This document shows positions 22,988 through 31,172 of a DNA stretch of 64,000 bases, one piece after another (within the stretch, counting starts at the first letter, position 1; every line of letters begins with the position of its first letter). Made by a program: the position numbers and the translations under genes. Origin of the DNA: Halomonas sp. HL-48 (lineage in GTDB: Bacteria > Pseudomonadota > Gammaproteobacteria > Pseudomonadales > Halomonadaceae). The DNA lies in assembly GCF_001314875.1 (NCBI RefSeq), contig NZ_LJZS01000002.1, positions 62,001 through 126,000 of the forward strand, given 5' to 3'. The notes beneath the pieces were generated by a model. That model did no database searches, was not told the origin of the DNA, and worked only from the letters and a program-made list of their open reading frames with translations.

Positions 22988-24817
22988 ATGTGTGGCATTG
23001 TTGCCGCCGTTGCCCAGCGCAACGTCCAGGGTATCCTGCTGGAAGGATTGAAGCGCCTCGAATATCGGGGTTACGACTCCGCCGGCATGACGATTTTTGA
23101 TGGCCAGGAGCTGACACGGCATCGTGCGGTCGGCAAGGTAGCCGCGCTTTCCAGCAAGCTCGAGACGTCGGGATTACCCGGCACGTCGGGTATTGCGCAT
23201 ACCCGCTGGGCGACCCACGGAAGGCCCTCGGAAGCCAATGCTCATCCGCATCACAGCGGTGACGACGTCGCTGTTGTGCATAACGGCATTATCGAAAATT
23301 ACGAGGTGATTAAAGACCAGCTGCAAACAAGCGGCTATCCATTTACTTCGGAAACCGATACCGAAGTTATTGCTCACTTACTGGCTGATAAGCTGGATAG
23401 CGGTCTTAGCCTGTTTGAGGCAACTCAGCAGATCGTGAACCGCCTGGGCGGCGCCTACGCGCTTGGCGTGATCAGTGCCAAAGCGCCGGGGGTGGTAGTC
23501 GGCGCTCGTCAGGGTAGCCCGCTAGTGGTGGGCGTAGGGATTGATGAAGCCTTTTTGGCGTCGGACCCGCTGGCGCTTCTACAGGTAACCGATCGGTTCA
23601 TTTATCTCGAAGAAGGCGATCTGGTCGAGCTGCGCGAGAAGGGCGCGATCCGTATCGTCGATCGCCACGGCAATGACGTCGAACGGCCTATCCAGGCGTT
23701 CGAACACGGCGATGGCGCCGCGAGTAAAGGCGATTACCGCCACTTCATGCTCAAGGAAATCTTCGAGCAGCCCGAAGTAATTCGAGCCGCGCTTGAAGGC
23801 CGTCTGAGCGATGACCATGTGCTGGTGGAAAGCTTTGGCCCCGATGCCCAGGGTATTTTCCAGTCGACAAAGCAAATTCATATTATCGCCTGTGGCACGA
23901 GCTATCATGCCGGGCTGGTCGCGCGCTACTGGCTGGAACGCTATGCGGGCATACCGGTGCAGGTGGAAGTTGCCTCCGAATATCGTTACCGCTACCCCGT
24001 GGTGCCCGAAGGCACGCTCTTCGTGACGCTTTCCCAATCCGGTGAAACCGCCGATACGCTGGCCGCGCTGCGCTATGCCAAGCAACTGAACTACATCGGT
24101 TCGCTGGCGATCTGCAACGTACCCGGGAGTTCACTGGTGCGGGAATCTGACGTCACCCTGATGACCCGGGCGGGGCCCGAAATCGGCGTGGCGTCGACCA
24201 AGGCATTTACCACCCAACTGATTGGACTGATGCTGCTGACCCTGGCGATTAGTCGTGTTCAGGGCGGTCATCAGCAGCACGCAGAGATCGTCGCGGCGCT
24301 CAAAACATTGCCTGCCCTTTGCCAGCAGGTGCTGGCACTGGACCCGGCAATCGAAGTACTGTCTGAGGCGTTTGCCGAAAAACACCATGCGCTGTTTCTG
24401 GGGCGCGGTGCCCATTTCCCGGTAGCGCTCGAGGGGGCGCTCAAGCTCAAGGAAATTTCCTATATCCACGCCGAAGCCTACCCCGCCGGTGAGCTTAAGC
24501 ACGGCCCGCTGGCGCTGGTGGATGCCGACATGCCGGTGATTTCCGTGGCGCCTAACGACGAGCTGTTGGAAAAACTCAAGTCGAACCTCCAGGAAGTGCG
24601 TGCGCGCGGCGGGCAGCTGTTCGTGTTTGCCGACGAGCAGGTGGGGATCGGAGAGCGCGACGATATCCGGGTGCTACGCTTGCCGCATATTCACGAAGCC
24701 CTTACGCCGCTGCTCTATACTCTGCCGCTGCAGCTGCTGAGCTACCACGTGGCGGTGCTGAAAGGCACCGATGTGGATCAGCCGCGTAACCTGGCGAAGA
24801 GCGTCACGGTAGAGTAA
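22988..24817 (+). CDS. glmS: Glutamine:fructose-6-phosphate aminotransferase
   Basis: GlmS makes glucosamine-6-phosphate from fructose-6-phosphate and glutamine, the entry into amino-sugar synthesis. The 609-residue protein starts MCGIVAAV, where the cysteine becomes the N-terminal nucleophile, followed by the glutaminase domain (to about 240) with THGRPSEANAHPH, and two SIS isomerase domains with ACGTSYHAGL and LSQSGETADTLAALR. The last residues DQPRNLAKSVTVE are the conserved tail. AAGGAG precedes the ATG. Confidence 0.98.
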   Translation: MCGIVAAVAQRNVQGILLEGLKRLEYRGYDSAGMTIFDGQELTRHRAVGKVAALSSKLETSGLPGTSGIAHTRWATHGRPSEANAHPHHSGDDVAVVHNGIIENYEVIKDQLQTSGYPFTSETDTEVIAHLLADKLDSGLSLFEATQQIVNRLGGAYALGVISAKAPGVVVGARQGSPLVVGVGIDEAFLASDPLALLQVTDRFIYLEEGDLVELREKGAIRIVDRHGNDVERPIQAFEHGDGAASKGDYRHFMLKEIFEQPEVIRAALEGRLSDDHVLVESFGPDAQGIFQSTKQIHIIACGTSYHAGLVARYWLERYAGIPVQVEVASEYRYRYPVVPEGTLFVTLSQSGETADTLAALRYAKQLNYIGSLAICNVPGSSLVRESDVTLMTRAGPEIGVASTKAFTTQLIGLMLLTLAISRVQGGHQQHAEIVAALKTLPALCQQVLALDPAIEVLSEAFAEKHHALFLGRGAHFPVALEGALKLKEISYIHAEAYPAGELKHGPLALVDADMPVISVAPNDELLEKLKSNLQEVRARGGQLFVFADEQVGIGERDDIRVLRLPHIHEALTPLLYTLPLQLLSYHVAVLKGTDVDQPRNLAKSVTVE

Positions 24818-24825
24818 CGTCTTGC

Positions 24826-24862
24826 AAAAGGGCATCCACAATACAATGGCTGCCCCTTTTTT
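24826..24862 (+). terminator. Probable terminator after glmS
   Basis: AAAAGGGCA (24826-24834) can pair with TGCCCCTTTT (24851-24860), one bulge, followed by further T. The stem is short, so this is a probable rather than certain terminator. Confidence 0.55.
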
Positions 24863-25315
24863 CATAAATGTTATTACCCTCTTCCTTTAATAATTCAGTC
24901 AAGTTTTCCCAGTGGCTTATACGTCATAGCGTATGTTTTTAAGACTTTGCTAATCCCAGTCAAAGTAAAAGTGATATTCCCTAGAACTTCTCTTCCGGCT
25001 TTATGAAAGTTCCAGGGCCAGTGACTATTCATTGGCACTTTTTTATTAGCCAAAAAATCATCTTTCTGATCAATGATCCAGTCAGTTTCCCCTTAATTGG
25101 TGTAACGTTATTGTTGCACCTTGTGGAATTTTGTTAATCAACTGTTTTTAAATAGAATACTCTTAAATTTAGGGCTTTAATCGCTCCACTGTTCCATGGA
25201 TGAAACACTAATCATCAAATTACAAACGCCCTGGTAAGGCCTAGATGGGATTAAAGTGTCCATTATTTAAAAATTTTCTTTTCTTATAATTGGTTACATC
25301 CAGTTGAATATCAAC
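24863..25315 (+). promoter_or_regulatory. AT-rich non-coding leader upstream of the glycine-rich protein locus
   Basis: About 450 bases with no credible gene and clearly lower GC than the flanks. It holds inverted repeats that could be activator sites: ATACG-N6-CGTAT near 24920-24935 and GCCAGTG-N6-CATTGGC at 25017-25036 (one mismatch). These lie 280-400 bases upstream of the sigma54 promoter, within reach of a DNA-looping enhancer-binding protein. I did not recognise a known regulator motif. Confidence 0.35.
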
Positions 25316-25331
25316 TGGCATAGATCATGCT
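25301..25331 (+). promoter_or_regulatory. Sigma54-type promoter overlapped by a perfect palindrome
   Basis: TGGCATAGATCATGCT at 25316-25331 has the -24 GG and -12 GC dinucleotides with exactly the spacing of RpoN promoters (consensus TGGCACG-N4-TTGC); three positions differ. The perfect 7-bp inverted repeat CAGTTGA-ATA-TCAACTG (25301-25317) overlaps its upstream edge. It lies about 100 bases before the glycine-rich gene, and a sigma54 activator gene is encoded at the other end of the locus. Confidence 0.62.
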
Positions 25332-25433
25332 CTGGGGTTGGTGGCTGCGAGCAATAAGCGTGATTCAAGGGTTCAGAATTGAACGTTAAGGATGACGGCG
25401 AGAGTTCGCAGACTAAAAAACGGAGACATGAAC

Positions 25434-26588
25434 ATGAAAAAGTATCTCGTAGTAGCAGGTACACCTCTGCTGGCCATTGTGATGGCTATTTCTTCGGTGC
25501 ATGCCAACCCGAGTGCAGGATTAGCCGAAGAGGTGGATCAGACCGTGGATTCCCAGGCCACCGCGACTGGTGGCAACAGTGGTAGCGCGACTGGTGGCAG
25601 TGGATCTGGTCAAGGCACCGGAGGCAGTGTCTATGCCAATATCGATGGCGACTTCGATGAAAGTTCGGATGACAATGATCTCACAACGGGTAACGGCACC
25701 GGCGGATCTGCCAGCGGAAGCGGCATGGGGGGAGCCGGTGGCACCACTGGTCGTGGCGGTGATGCATGGGCCATGAGCGAATCCTACAACACCTCCACCA
25801 ATGTCATCTCGATGCAAGATATGAGTTCCACAGTCAGTGGCGCTCGTATCAATGTTTATGGCGGCAGAGGAGCTACCGGAGCTGAAGGCGGTGCTGGCGG
25901 TGAGGCTTATGCCGATAGCTATGGCGAAGGCACCGGTGGTGACGGCGGCCAGGGGCAGGGTGGCTACGGCGGTAGTGCCACCGCCGATGGCGGTGATGGC
26001 TACGAAGGTGGCGATGGCGATGGTTATGCTGAAGGATACGGCGACGGCTATGGTGAAGGCGGTGATGCAGGTGCTGCCAATGATGATACCGATGCCCAGG
26101 GTGGCACTGCTCAAGGTTATGCGTCTGTCACCGCTGATGATGTCGATGACGACAACACAAATACGGCCACTAACGGTGATAACACCAACGGTGACGCTAC
26201 CGCTAGCTCTGCCGTGGCGGGTGGAACTGCAGGTAACGGTTCCGGCACCGGTTCCGGAACCGGTTCTGCTTCTGGAGCAGGCGGTGATGGCGGTGATGGC
26301 GGCCTAGCCACAGCTAGCGGTGGTAACGGCGGTGCAGGCAGCGGCGGCAACGGTGGCAGCGGCCAGGGAGTTGGCGGTGATGCCGCTGCATTGGCCGGCA
26401 ACGGTGGCAATGGTGGCAACGGTGGCAATGGCGGTGCTGCAAGATTGGCAACGGGTGCAGCCAGAGTGTCCGTGGCGGCTGGGGTCTTCGGCGGCATCAA
26501 CAATATGAACGTGACCACCGGCTTGTACAACGCTCAGGTATCGGGTACCAACGTCGCGGCTCACAGCAATGTGAGTATCGGCAACTGA
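25434..26588 (+). CDS. Secreted glycine-rich low-complexity protein, putative surface/matrix subunit
   Basis: The 384-residue product has a Sec signal peptide ending at about VHA-NPS (residue 22). The mature part is dominated by Gly with Asp, Ser, Thr, Ala and Asn in patterns such as GGDGGQGQGGYGG, GGDGDGYAEGYGDGYGEGG and repeated GGNGGNGG. Two less simple islands stand out: SESYNTSTNVISMQDM...ARINVYGG near residues 115-150, and the C-terminal 40 residues FGGINNMNVTTGLYNAQ...SNVSIGN. There are no cysteines. The ATG at 25434 has GGAG 8 bases upstream; an ATG at 25428 is too close to it. Some stretches resemble calcium-binding GGxGxD repeats, but no regular RTX array is present. It is first in a row of exported proteins with a C39-like peptidase; I infer an extracellular fibre, adhesin or matrix role. 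The family is not recognised. Confidence 0.82.
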   Translation: MKKYLVVAGTPLLAIVMAISSVHANPSAGLAEEVDQTVDSQATATGGNSGSATGGSGSGQGTGGSVYANIDGDFDESSDDNDLTTGNGTGGSASGSGMGGAGGTTGRGGDAWAMSESYNTSTNVISMQDMSSTVSGARINVYGGRGATGAEGGAGGEAYADSYGEGTGGDGGQGQGGYGGSATADGGDGYEGGDGDGYAEGYGDGYGEGGDAGAANDDTDAQGGTAQGYASVTADDVDDDNTNTATNGDNTNGDATASSAVAGGTAGNGSGTGSGTGSASGAGGDGGDGGLATASGGNGGAGSGGNGGSGQGVGGDAAALAGNGGNGGNGGNGGAARLATGAARVSVAAGVFGGINNMNVTTGLYNAQVSGTNVAAHSNVSIGN

Positions 26589-26618
26589 GTTAGAGCGCTA
26601 ATGGTGCTTTGATGAACC

Positions 26619-26650
26619 GGGAGCCGGTGGGTGCAAATCCATCGGCTCCC
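26619..26650 (+). other. Strong stem-loop between the glycine-rich gene and the next gene
   Basis: GGGAGCCG (26619-26626) pairs with CGGCTCCC (26643-26650); GTGG and CCAT extend the stem to 12 bp with one G-U pair around the loop GTGCAAAT. No T run follows. It probably protects the upstream mRNA or attenuates read-through, giving more of the first protein than of those downstream. Confidence 0.6.
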
Positions 26651-26693
26651 TCGATGAACTGTCCGTATGGATAGGGTGCCGGGAGCCAGTGCC

Positions 26694-27122
26694 ATGAAGG
26701 TGTCTTCAGTCAGTTCAATTCAATCCGAGTTACTTTGTCCCCAGCGTACGCTGATGGTCATTACGCTCGTTTCTTTAATGACCTTCCTGGGAATAACAGA
26801 GAGTCAGGCCGACAATAGTCTTGTGCTTAACAGCAATGGTTTTGAAGCGATGCAACGGATGGATATCGAGGAAATGGATAGGGCCAGGGCAAGAGAAGGT
26901 GAGGCGATCGTCAATTTCAATACGGTAAAAAGCATCCAGAATATGAAAGCATCGGTGACGGATACCTCCTTCAATATTGGCGGAAATATGGTCTCAGGCA
27001 ATATCAGCTTTGCTTCTGATGCCTTGGGGAGCTATAGCGGCACAGGCATTTTCAGTGCCGTGACGGGTAATGGGAATTCCATCAATAATGCCGTGGGTAT
27101 CAGTGTATTTATCGCCAACTGA
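26694..27122 (+). CDS. Small secreted protein of unknown function in the glycine-rich protein locus
   Basis: The 142-residue product has a long basic N-terminus, a hydrophobic stretch (about residues 20-35) and a probable cleavage site SQA-DNS near residue 40. The mature ~100 residues are rich in Asn, Ser and Gly, with EAIVNFNTVKSIQNMKAS and the ending TGNGNSINNAVGISVFIAN, which recalls the final residues of the preceding glycine-rich protein (GGINNMNV...NVSIGN). I infer a minor subunit, nucleator or partner of that protein. The ATG at 26694 has GGGAG 8 bases upstream; an earlier ATG at 26667 is weaker. No cysteines remain after cleavage. The family is not recognised. Confidence 0.75.
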   Translation: MKVSSVSSIQSELLCPQRTLMVITLVSLMTFLGITESQADNSLVLNSNGFEAMQRMDIEEMDRARAREGEAIVNFNTVKSIQNMKASVTDTSFNIGGNMVSGNISFASDALGSYSGTGIFSAVTGNGNSINNAVGISVFIAN

Positions 27123-27168
27123 GTCTTGACCGGGTTTGGATAAACGACTCCCCAAGGAGTGATGCGCC

Positions 27169-27873
27169 ATGAAACTAGATAGACATCTTTGCTGTGGTAT
27201 GGCGTCACTCATTCTTATAGGCAACGTGATGGTTGCTCATGCCGGACAGGTCGCCATATTCAATCGTTTCGGTAGTTTTCAGGTCGAGGCTCAGAGTCTG
27301 CAGGAAAAGGGTTGGGACAGGGTGGTTCGCCAGCAATACGACTTCAGCTGTGGTTCTGCGTCTGTCGCGACCTTGCTGACGTTTCATTATCAGCGAGAGA
27401 CCACCGAAGCAGAGGTGTTTGAAAGCATGATTCGGGCCGGGGATGCCGAGCAGATCCAGCGGCATGGCTTTTCCATGTTGGATATGAAGCGATATCTGGA
27501 TGCTCAGGGGCTCAACTCCGATGGGTTTAGAATTGGCCTGGATGACTTTATCCGTATTGGCGTGCCCGCTATTACGATGGTGAATACGGCGGGTTACAAG
27601 CATTTTGTCGTTGTAAAGGGGGTAGACGCCAATAATATTCTGATTGGGGATCCCGCGACAGGTACCCAAGTGGTACCCAAGGATCACTTCGAATCGCTGT
27701 GGGACGGAACGGTTCTGGGCGTGCGCGAGGAAATCGAGATTGCCCGGAAAAACTTCAATAACGAGCAGGATTGGGCCGTGCGCCCCGATTCACCTCTATC
27801 GGTAGGAGTGAACCGTTCAAGCCTAGGTGCCAGTCTGCTGACCCTTCCCGCCAGAAATGAGATGGGTCGATGA
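27169..27873 (+). CDS. Exported C39-like cysteine peptidase (FapD-like)
   Basis: The 234-residue protein has a signal peptide (to about VAHA-GQV, residue 25) and a papain-like C39 peptidase domain. The catalytic triad is visible: Cys61 in RQQYDFSCGSASVATLL, His145 in GYKHFVVVKG and Asp161 in ILIGDPATG. C39 peptidases usually cleave double-glycine leaders as part of ABC exporters; free, periplasmic versions occur in the Pseudomonas fap amyloid operon as FapD. There is no ABC transporter here. The strong AAGGAG precedes the ATG at 27169, 46 bases after the previous gene. About 35 residues at the C-terminus lie beyond the domain. Processing of the glycine-rich or small secreted protein is the likely job (inference). 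Confidence 0.85.
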   Translation: MKLDRHLCCGMASLILIGNVMVAHAGQVAIFNRFGSFQVEAQSLQEKGWDRVVRQQYDFSCGSASVATLLTFHYQRETTEAEVFESMIRAGDAEQIQRHGFSMLDMKRYLDAQGLNSDGFRIGLDDFIRIGVPAITMVNTAGYKHFVVVKGVDANNILIGDPATGTQVVPKDHFESLWDGTVLGVREEIEIARKNFNNEQDWAVRPDSPLSVGVNRSSLGASLLTLPARNEMGR

Positions 27874-27888
27874 TGAGGAAATACGAAA

Positions 27889-28599
27889 ATGCCATCTCAA
27901 TCAAGCACCAAGCTTAGGCGAAGGGGCAGGCGATGGATCGTTGCAGCGCTGATGGTAGCGGCGATCGGCACTGGGGCAGCTTTCCCAAAGGCAAGCAATG
28001 CAGCGTCAGAATCATCAAGTAGCCATTGGGAAGCTTCTTCAGGTTATCCAGTACCCGTGAGTCTTTACACTGAGGTTGTATCTTCATTGGCTGTAAATGA
28101 TGAATTTAGTCGAGGCGTCGTTATTGCAGAGATAGAGCTCGATCAATTGCGAGCGGGATTCAGTCTTGGGGGGCTCGATGTAGACTTCGGAGCCAGGTTA
28201 CAGACCATGATCGATAGCAGCATTGAGCTGGTGTCGGTTATCAACTTTACCAGGGCGGGCGTCGACGTTGTGTCCCAGACATTTCGCGCTCCTTCTGGTT
28301 CAGTCAGTCAGGTGGGGCCTGGTACGGGAGTGCTTGTCACTGATCTGACACCAGCTGGCGTGGATTTATCGGGTCTGGCAGGTTTTTCTGGCGTTACGTT
28401 GAGCGATGCCAAAGGCTTTACGGCAGCCTTGCAAAATATCACTCGTGACGCCATCGTCAGCGGCGTAGTGAGCAATGCTTATGGACGGAATATACAGCAG
28501 CGGATCAATGTTGATGTTCAACTCAACAACATTGGAGCATTGAAGGCAGCCAGACAACGGGCCGCGATTGTTGATTCCTTTTCAGGTATCTTGCGCTGA
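27889..28599 (+). CDS. Secreted protein of unknown function, last gene of the glycine-rich protein operon
   Basis: The 236-residue product has an arginine-rich N-terminus, a hydrophobic stretch (about residues 17-30) and probable cleavage after SNA near residue 38. The mature protein alternates short hydrophobic and Ser/Gly/Val segments, with SSLAVNDEFSRGVVIAEIELDQLRAGF and a C-terminal helical end. No cysteine is present. It starts 15 bases after the C39 gene and is followed by a good terminator. Its place matches FapE in the fap operon, but I see no sequence motif proving it; call it unknown. Confidence 0.75.
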   Translation: MPSQSSTKLRRRGRRWIVAALMVAAIGTGAAFPKASNAASESSSSHWEASSGYPVPVSLYTEVVSSLAVNDEFSRGVVIAEIELDQLRAGFSLGGLDVDFGARLQTMIDSSIELVSVINFTRAGVDVVSQTFRAPSGSVSQVGPGTGVLVTDLTPAGVDLSGLAGFSGVTLSDAKGFTAALQNITRDAIVSGVVSNAYGRNIQQRINVDVQLNNIGALKAARQRAAIVDSFSGILR

Positions 28600-28601
28600 T
28601 A

Positions 28602-28645
28602 CGACAGCTGCCGATGCCGATGAGGCAGCTGTCGACGTTTCTTCT
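28602..28645 (+). terminator. Terminator at the end of the glycine-rich protein operon
   Basis: CGACAGCTGCC (28602-28612) and GGCAGCTGTCG (28624-28634) form a perfect 11-bp stem with an 11-base loop, followed by the T-rich GTTTCTTCTTTT. It lies between two convergent genes. Confidence 0.8.
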
Positions 28646-28650
28646 TTTAG

Positions 28651-29742
28651 CTAAAAAATGCCCATTCCGATAGGCATACGCAATGTCAGGGTTGTATCCG
28701 GCGCATCATCGGTGATGCCCAGCTCCAGGCCCAGATTGAGCGAGACATCCGGATTTAACTGGTAGGACCACCCGAGGAGCAGGGATCCTACGTTCAAAGT
28801 GTTTGAGCTGACCTTAGTCGTGTTACCGGTACTGTTATTGACAAACTTCGTTGTCGTCTCGCCGATGAAGTCGTTTTTGTAGCCCAGCGTAAAGGACGTT
28901 TTTGGATTGATCGAGTAGGCCATGCCGAAACTCAGTCGAATGGTATCTCCAGGATCCACCTCGCCTATGATCAAGTCTTCATCATCTTGGGTAACTTGCT
29001 GATTGACATCATCTTCAAGATTGAAGACGTAGCCAAGATTGGCGAAATAGACAGCAGGCGCGGAGGGTACCAGCATGGTGAGGCTGGGCTCGAAGGAGTG
29101 AAAGCCTGTGCCGGTGGTTAATTCCAGCGGAGTGCCAGCGCTGTTACGGCGAATATCGAAGGGGCCTTCACCGGTGGTGCTCTTATAACGCAGATTACCA
29201 ATGAAGAAGGGCATGCCATTCAGGCCACGGTTCAACTGGTAGTGGGCGGCTAATTCAATATCGCCCAGCGCATTATTGGATAACTCACGGTTCAACGTAA
29301 AATCGGGATTAACTTCTGAGACTGTGACGCGGTTCGACTCATCTCGATAGACATATGGCACTTTCATCTCAAGTTCCAGGCGGTCGGTAAAACCCAGCCG
29401 CCCTGTCAGAGACGCCGTGTAACTATCGCGGTCGACATCCTGTGCGGTGAACACCCCGATCAGCAGGGTGCTCAATACCTCGATACCCTCGAAGGTCGTT
29501 CGGTTAATGCTCTCGTGGGAATACTGGAATTCGGGCTCCAGAACCAACCTACCTTTGGGGGTCAATACGCCTCCATATTCCGCCATTGCCTGGACGTCTA
29601 GCTGGATCTCCTGCTGGTCGGGCTCCTGACCAACGGGCTGGATCTGCGAGTCTCCGGCTGTCTGTTGGGCCAGTACCGGCGCGCAACTGATAAAAGATGC
29701 CAAGCCGGCGGTAAAGAGGATGTTAGTGCCACGTAGAGTCAT
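28651..29742 (-). CDS. Outer-membrane beta-barrel protein (MetA-pathway/transporter-like, possible FapF analogue)
   Basis: The 363-residue product has a signal peptide ending at VLA-QQT (about residue 25), a short Gln/Asp-rich linker and then many alternating amphipathic strands, ending with the terminal phenylalanine MPIGMGIF that is typical of barrels inserted by the BAM complex. Strand segments such as GRLVLEPEFQYSHESINRT, DRLELEMKVPYVYRDES and TSFTLGYKNDF look like the Phenol_MetA_deg-type barrel family. An outer-membrane pore would complete an export route for the neighbouring secreted proteins, as FapF does for Fap amyloid. It is transcribed towards them and lies 59 bases downstream of the sigma54 regulator gene, with which it probably shares a transcript. 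The ribosome site is AAAGGAAAG. Confidence 0.8.
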   Translation of the reverse strand: MTLRGTNILFTAGLASFISCAPVLAQQTAGDSQIQPVGQEPDQQEIQLDVQAMAEYGGVLTPKGRLVLEPEFQYSHESINRTTFEGIEVLSTLLIGVFTAQDVDRDSYTASLTGRLGFTDRLELEMKVPYVYRDESNRVTVSEVNPDFTLNRELSNNALGDIELAAHYQLNRGLNGMPFFIGNLRYKSTTGEGPFDIRRNSAGTPLELTTGTGFHSFEPSLTMLVPSAPAVYFANLGYVFNLEDDVNQQVTQDDEDLIIGEVDPGDTIRLSFGMAYSINPKTSFTLGYKNDFIGETTTKFVNNSTGNTTKVSSNTLNVGSLLLGWSYQLNPDVSLNLGLELGITDDAPDTTLTLRMPIGMGIF

Positions 29743-29801
29743 GGTTTCTTTCCTTTTTTCTTTTTTGCGTAGTGCCTCGTCCTAACAGGAAGAGACATGG
29801 A

Positions 29802-31172
29802 TCACTTGTCGTTCATCGGGGCAGCCGCTTTTTCGATACCGTGCTTTTCGATTAATCGGTATAAGGTGACGCGTGAAACACCCAGTTCGAGCGACGCACG
29901 CAGCACATTGTGTTTGTTGCGTACTAGGGCCGCCCTGATAGCATCGAACTCTGCCGTCTCGCGAACCTGCTGAAGAGTATCAATATCCCGGGAAAGTCCA
30001 TGTCGTCTTTCCAGCCCCATATCAGCGGGTGTAATGAGCCGGTGCTCGCACATGACCATGGAGCGTCTAACCCGGTTGACCAGTTCGCGAATATTGCCTG
30101 GCCATTGGTGCTGACGCATGACAGTGAAGCACTCATGACTGAACCCACAGACTCGAGTTGGTTTTTCAGTCGAGAACTTCTGAAAGAAAAAGTGGGCAAG
30201 GGCTTCTATGTCTTCAAGATGTTCCCTCAGCGCCGGTACTCTGACTTGAAGCACATTGAGCCGATGATAGAGATCTTCACGAAAATCTCCCCTGCCTACG
30301 GCCTCGTCAAGGTCGACATGAGTGGCTGCCAACACCCTGACATCGACAGGGATCTCCTGACGCCCACCGACTCTAAGTACCTTGAGGTTTTCGAGAAAAC
30401 GAAGCAGATTAACCTGTAAATCCAGCGGCAGGTCTCCGATCTCGTCGAGAAACAGGGTACCTCCCTGTGAATTCTCTATTAGGCCGATCTTGCGCTGATT
30501 AGCCCCAGTGAAGGCTCCTTTCTCGTGACCGAAGAGTTCGGACTGGATAAGCCCCGAAGGCAGAGCGCCACAATTGATAACGTTAAACGGACCATGGCGT
30601 CTGGATGAATGGGCATGAATGGCATGGGCTGTGAGTTCTTTTCCAGTACCCGATTCTCCGGTAATGAGAACAGGTGCACTGGCAGTAGCCACTTTGGCGA
30701 TCGTTCGATAGAGCAGCTGCATGGTTGGGCTATCGCCAACGATATGATATCCGTCGTCCAAACAAGAAAGTTCTGGTACGAAGAAAGTGCTTTTGAGGTT
30801 GGCCATTGCCAATGCACTCTCCATCAAGGTATCGAGTTTTCTTGCATCAATAGGATGGACTTGATAAGCGTAGCAAGTATTAAAGATCTGCTCGCGAGAC
30901 TTCTCGTGGTTTAATCCATTACGTTCAATAATGGCTACCCAGGAGATGTCTGCAAGCCGTGGGGAACTAGCGATTTCGAGGGGAAGGATGGATGTTGACG
31001 AATCGATAGCAATCAATCCAACCCGAACAGGCTCTTTTTCGAGCAACTCTAGTGCTTTATGGGCATTAACAGCATGGTTAATTGACCAGCCATACCCTAA
31101 AAGCTGTTTTACGGTGTTCTGAAGAAACTTCGTGCTTCCTGTTGTTATAAGTTGCCTGGTTGGCTCGATCAT
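29802..31172 (-). CDS. Sigma54-dependent enhancer-binding transcriptional regulator, VpsR/FleQ-like
   Basis: The 456-residue protein has an N-terminal receiver-like domain (1-120), an AAA+ sigma54-activation domain and a C-terminal Fis-type helix-turn-helix ([25 protein letters not shown]). Walker A is GESGTGKE (172-179), the sigma54 contact loop is GAFTGA (219-224) and Walker B is [10 protein letters not shown] (237-246), so it should activate RpoN promoters. The N-terminal domain lacks the acidic pair found at the start of true receivers; only Asp57 in GLIAID could be a phosphorylation site. Such domains in VpsR and FleQ go with c-di-GMP control of biofilm genes, which I infer as possible here. 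The obvious target is the sigma54 promoter at 25316. Confidence 0.88.
   Translation of the reverse strand: MIEPTRQLITTGSTKFLQNTVKQLLGYGWSINHAVNAHKALELLEKEPVRVGLIAIDSSTSILPLEIASSPRLADISWVAIIERNGLNHEKSREQIFNTCYAYQVHPIDARKLDTLMESALAMANLKSTFFVPELSCLDDGYHIVGDSPTMQLLYRTIAKVATASAPVLITGESGTGKELTAHAIHAHSSRRHGPFNVINCGALPSGLIQSELFGHEKGAFTGANQRKIGLIENSQGGTLFLDEIGDLPLDLQVNLLRFLENLKVLRVGGRQEIPVDVRVLAATHVDLDEAVGRGDFREDLYHRLNVLQVRVPALREHLEDIEALAHFFFQKFSTEKPTRVCGFSHECFTVMRQHQWPGNIRELVNRVRRSMVMCEHRLITPADMGLERRHGLSRDIDTLQQVRETAEFDAIRAALVRNKHNVLRASLELGVSRVTLYRLIEKHGIEKAAAPMNDK

Noticed and set aside
24863..25315. Small RNA gene in the AT-rich leader
   Set aside because: No promoter-plus-terminator pair could be assigned, so there is no support.
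25560..26440. CRISPR-like or tandem DNA repeats
   Set aside because: The GGTGGCAACGG-type repeats are in frame and translate to glycine-rich sequence without regular spacers.
25521..26530. Minus-strand frames opposite the glycine-rich gene (proline- or isoleucine/threonine-rich)
   Set aside because: They arise from the repetitive glycine codons read backwards and have no ribosome site.
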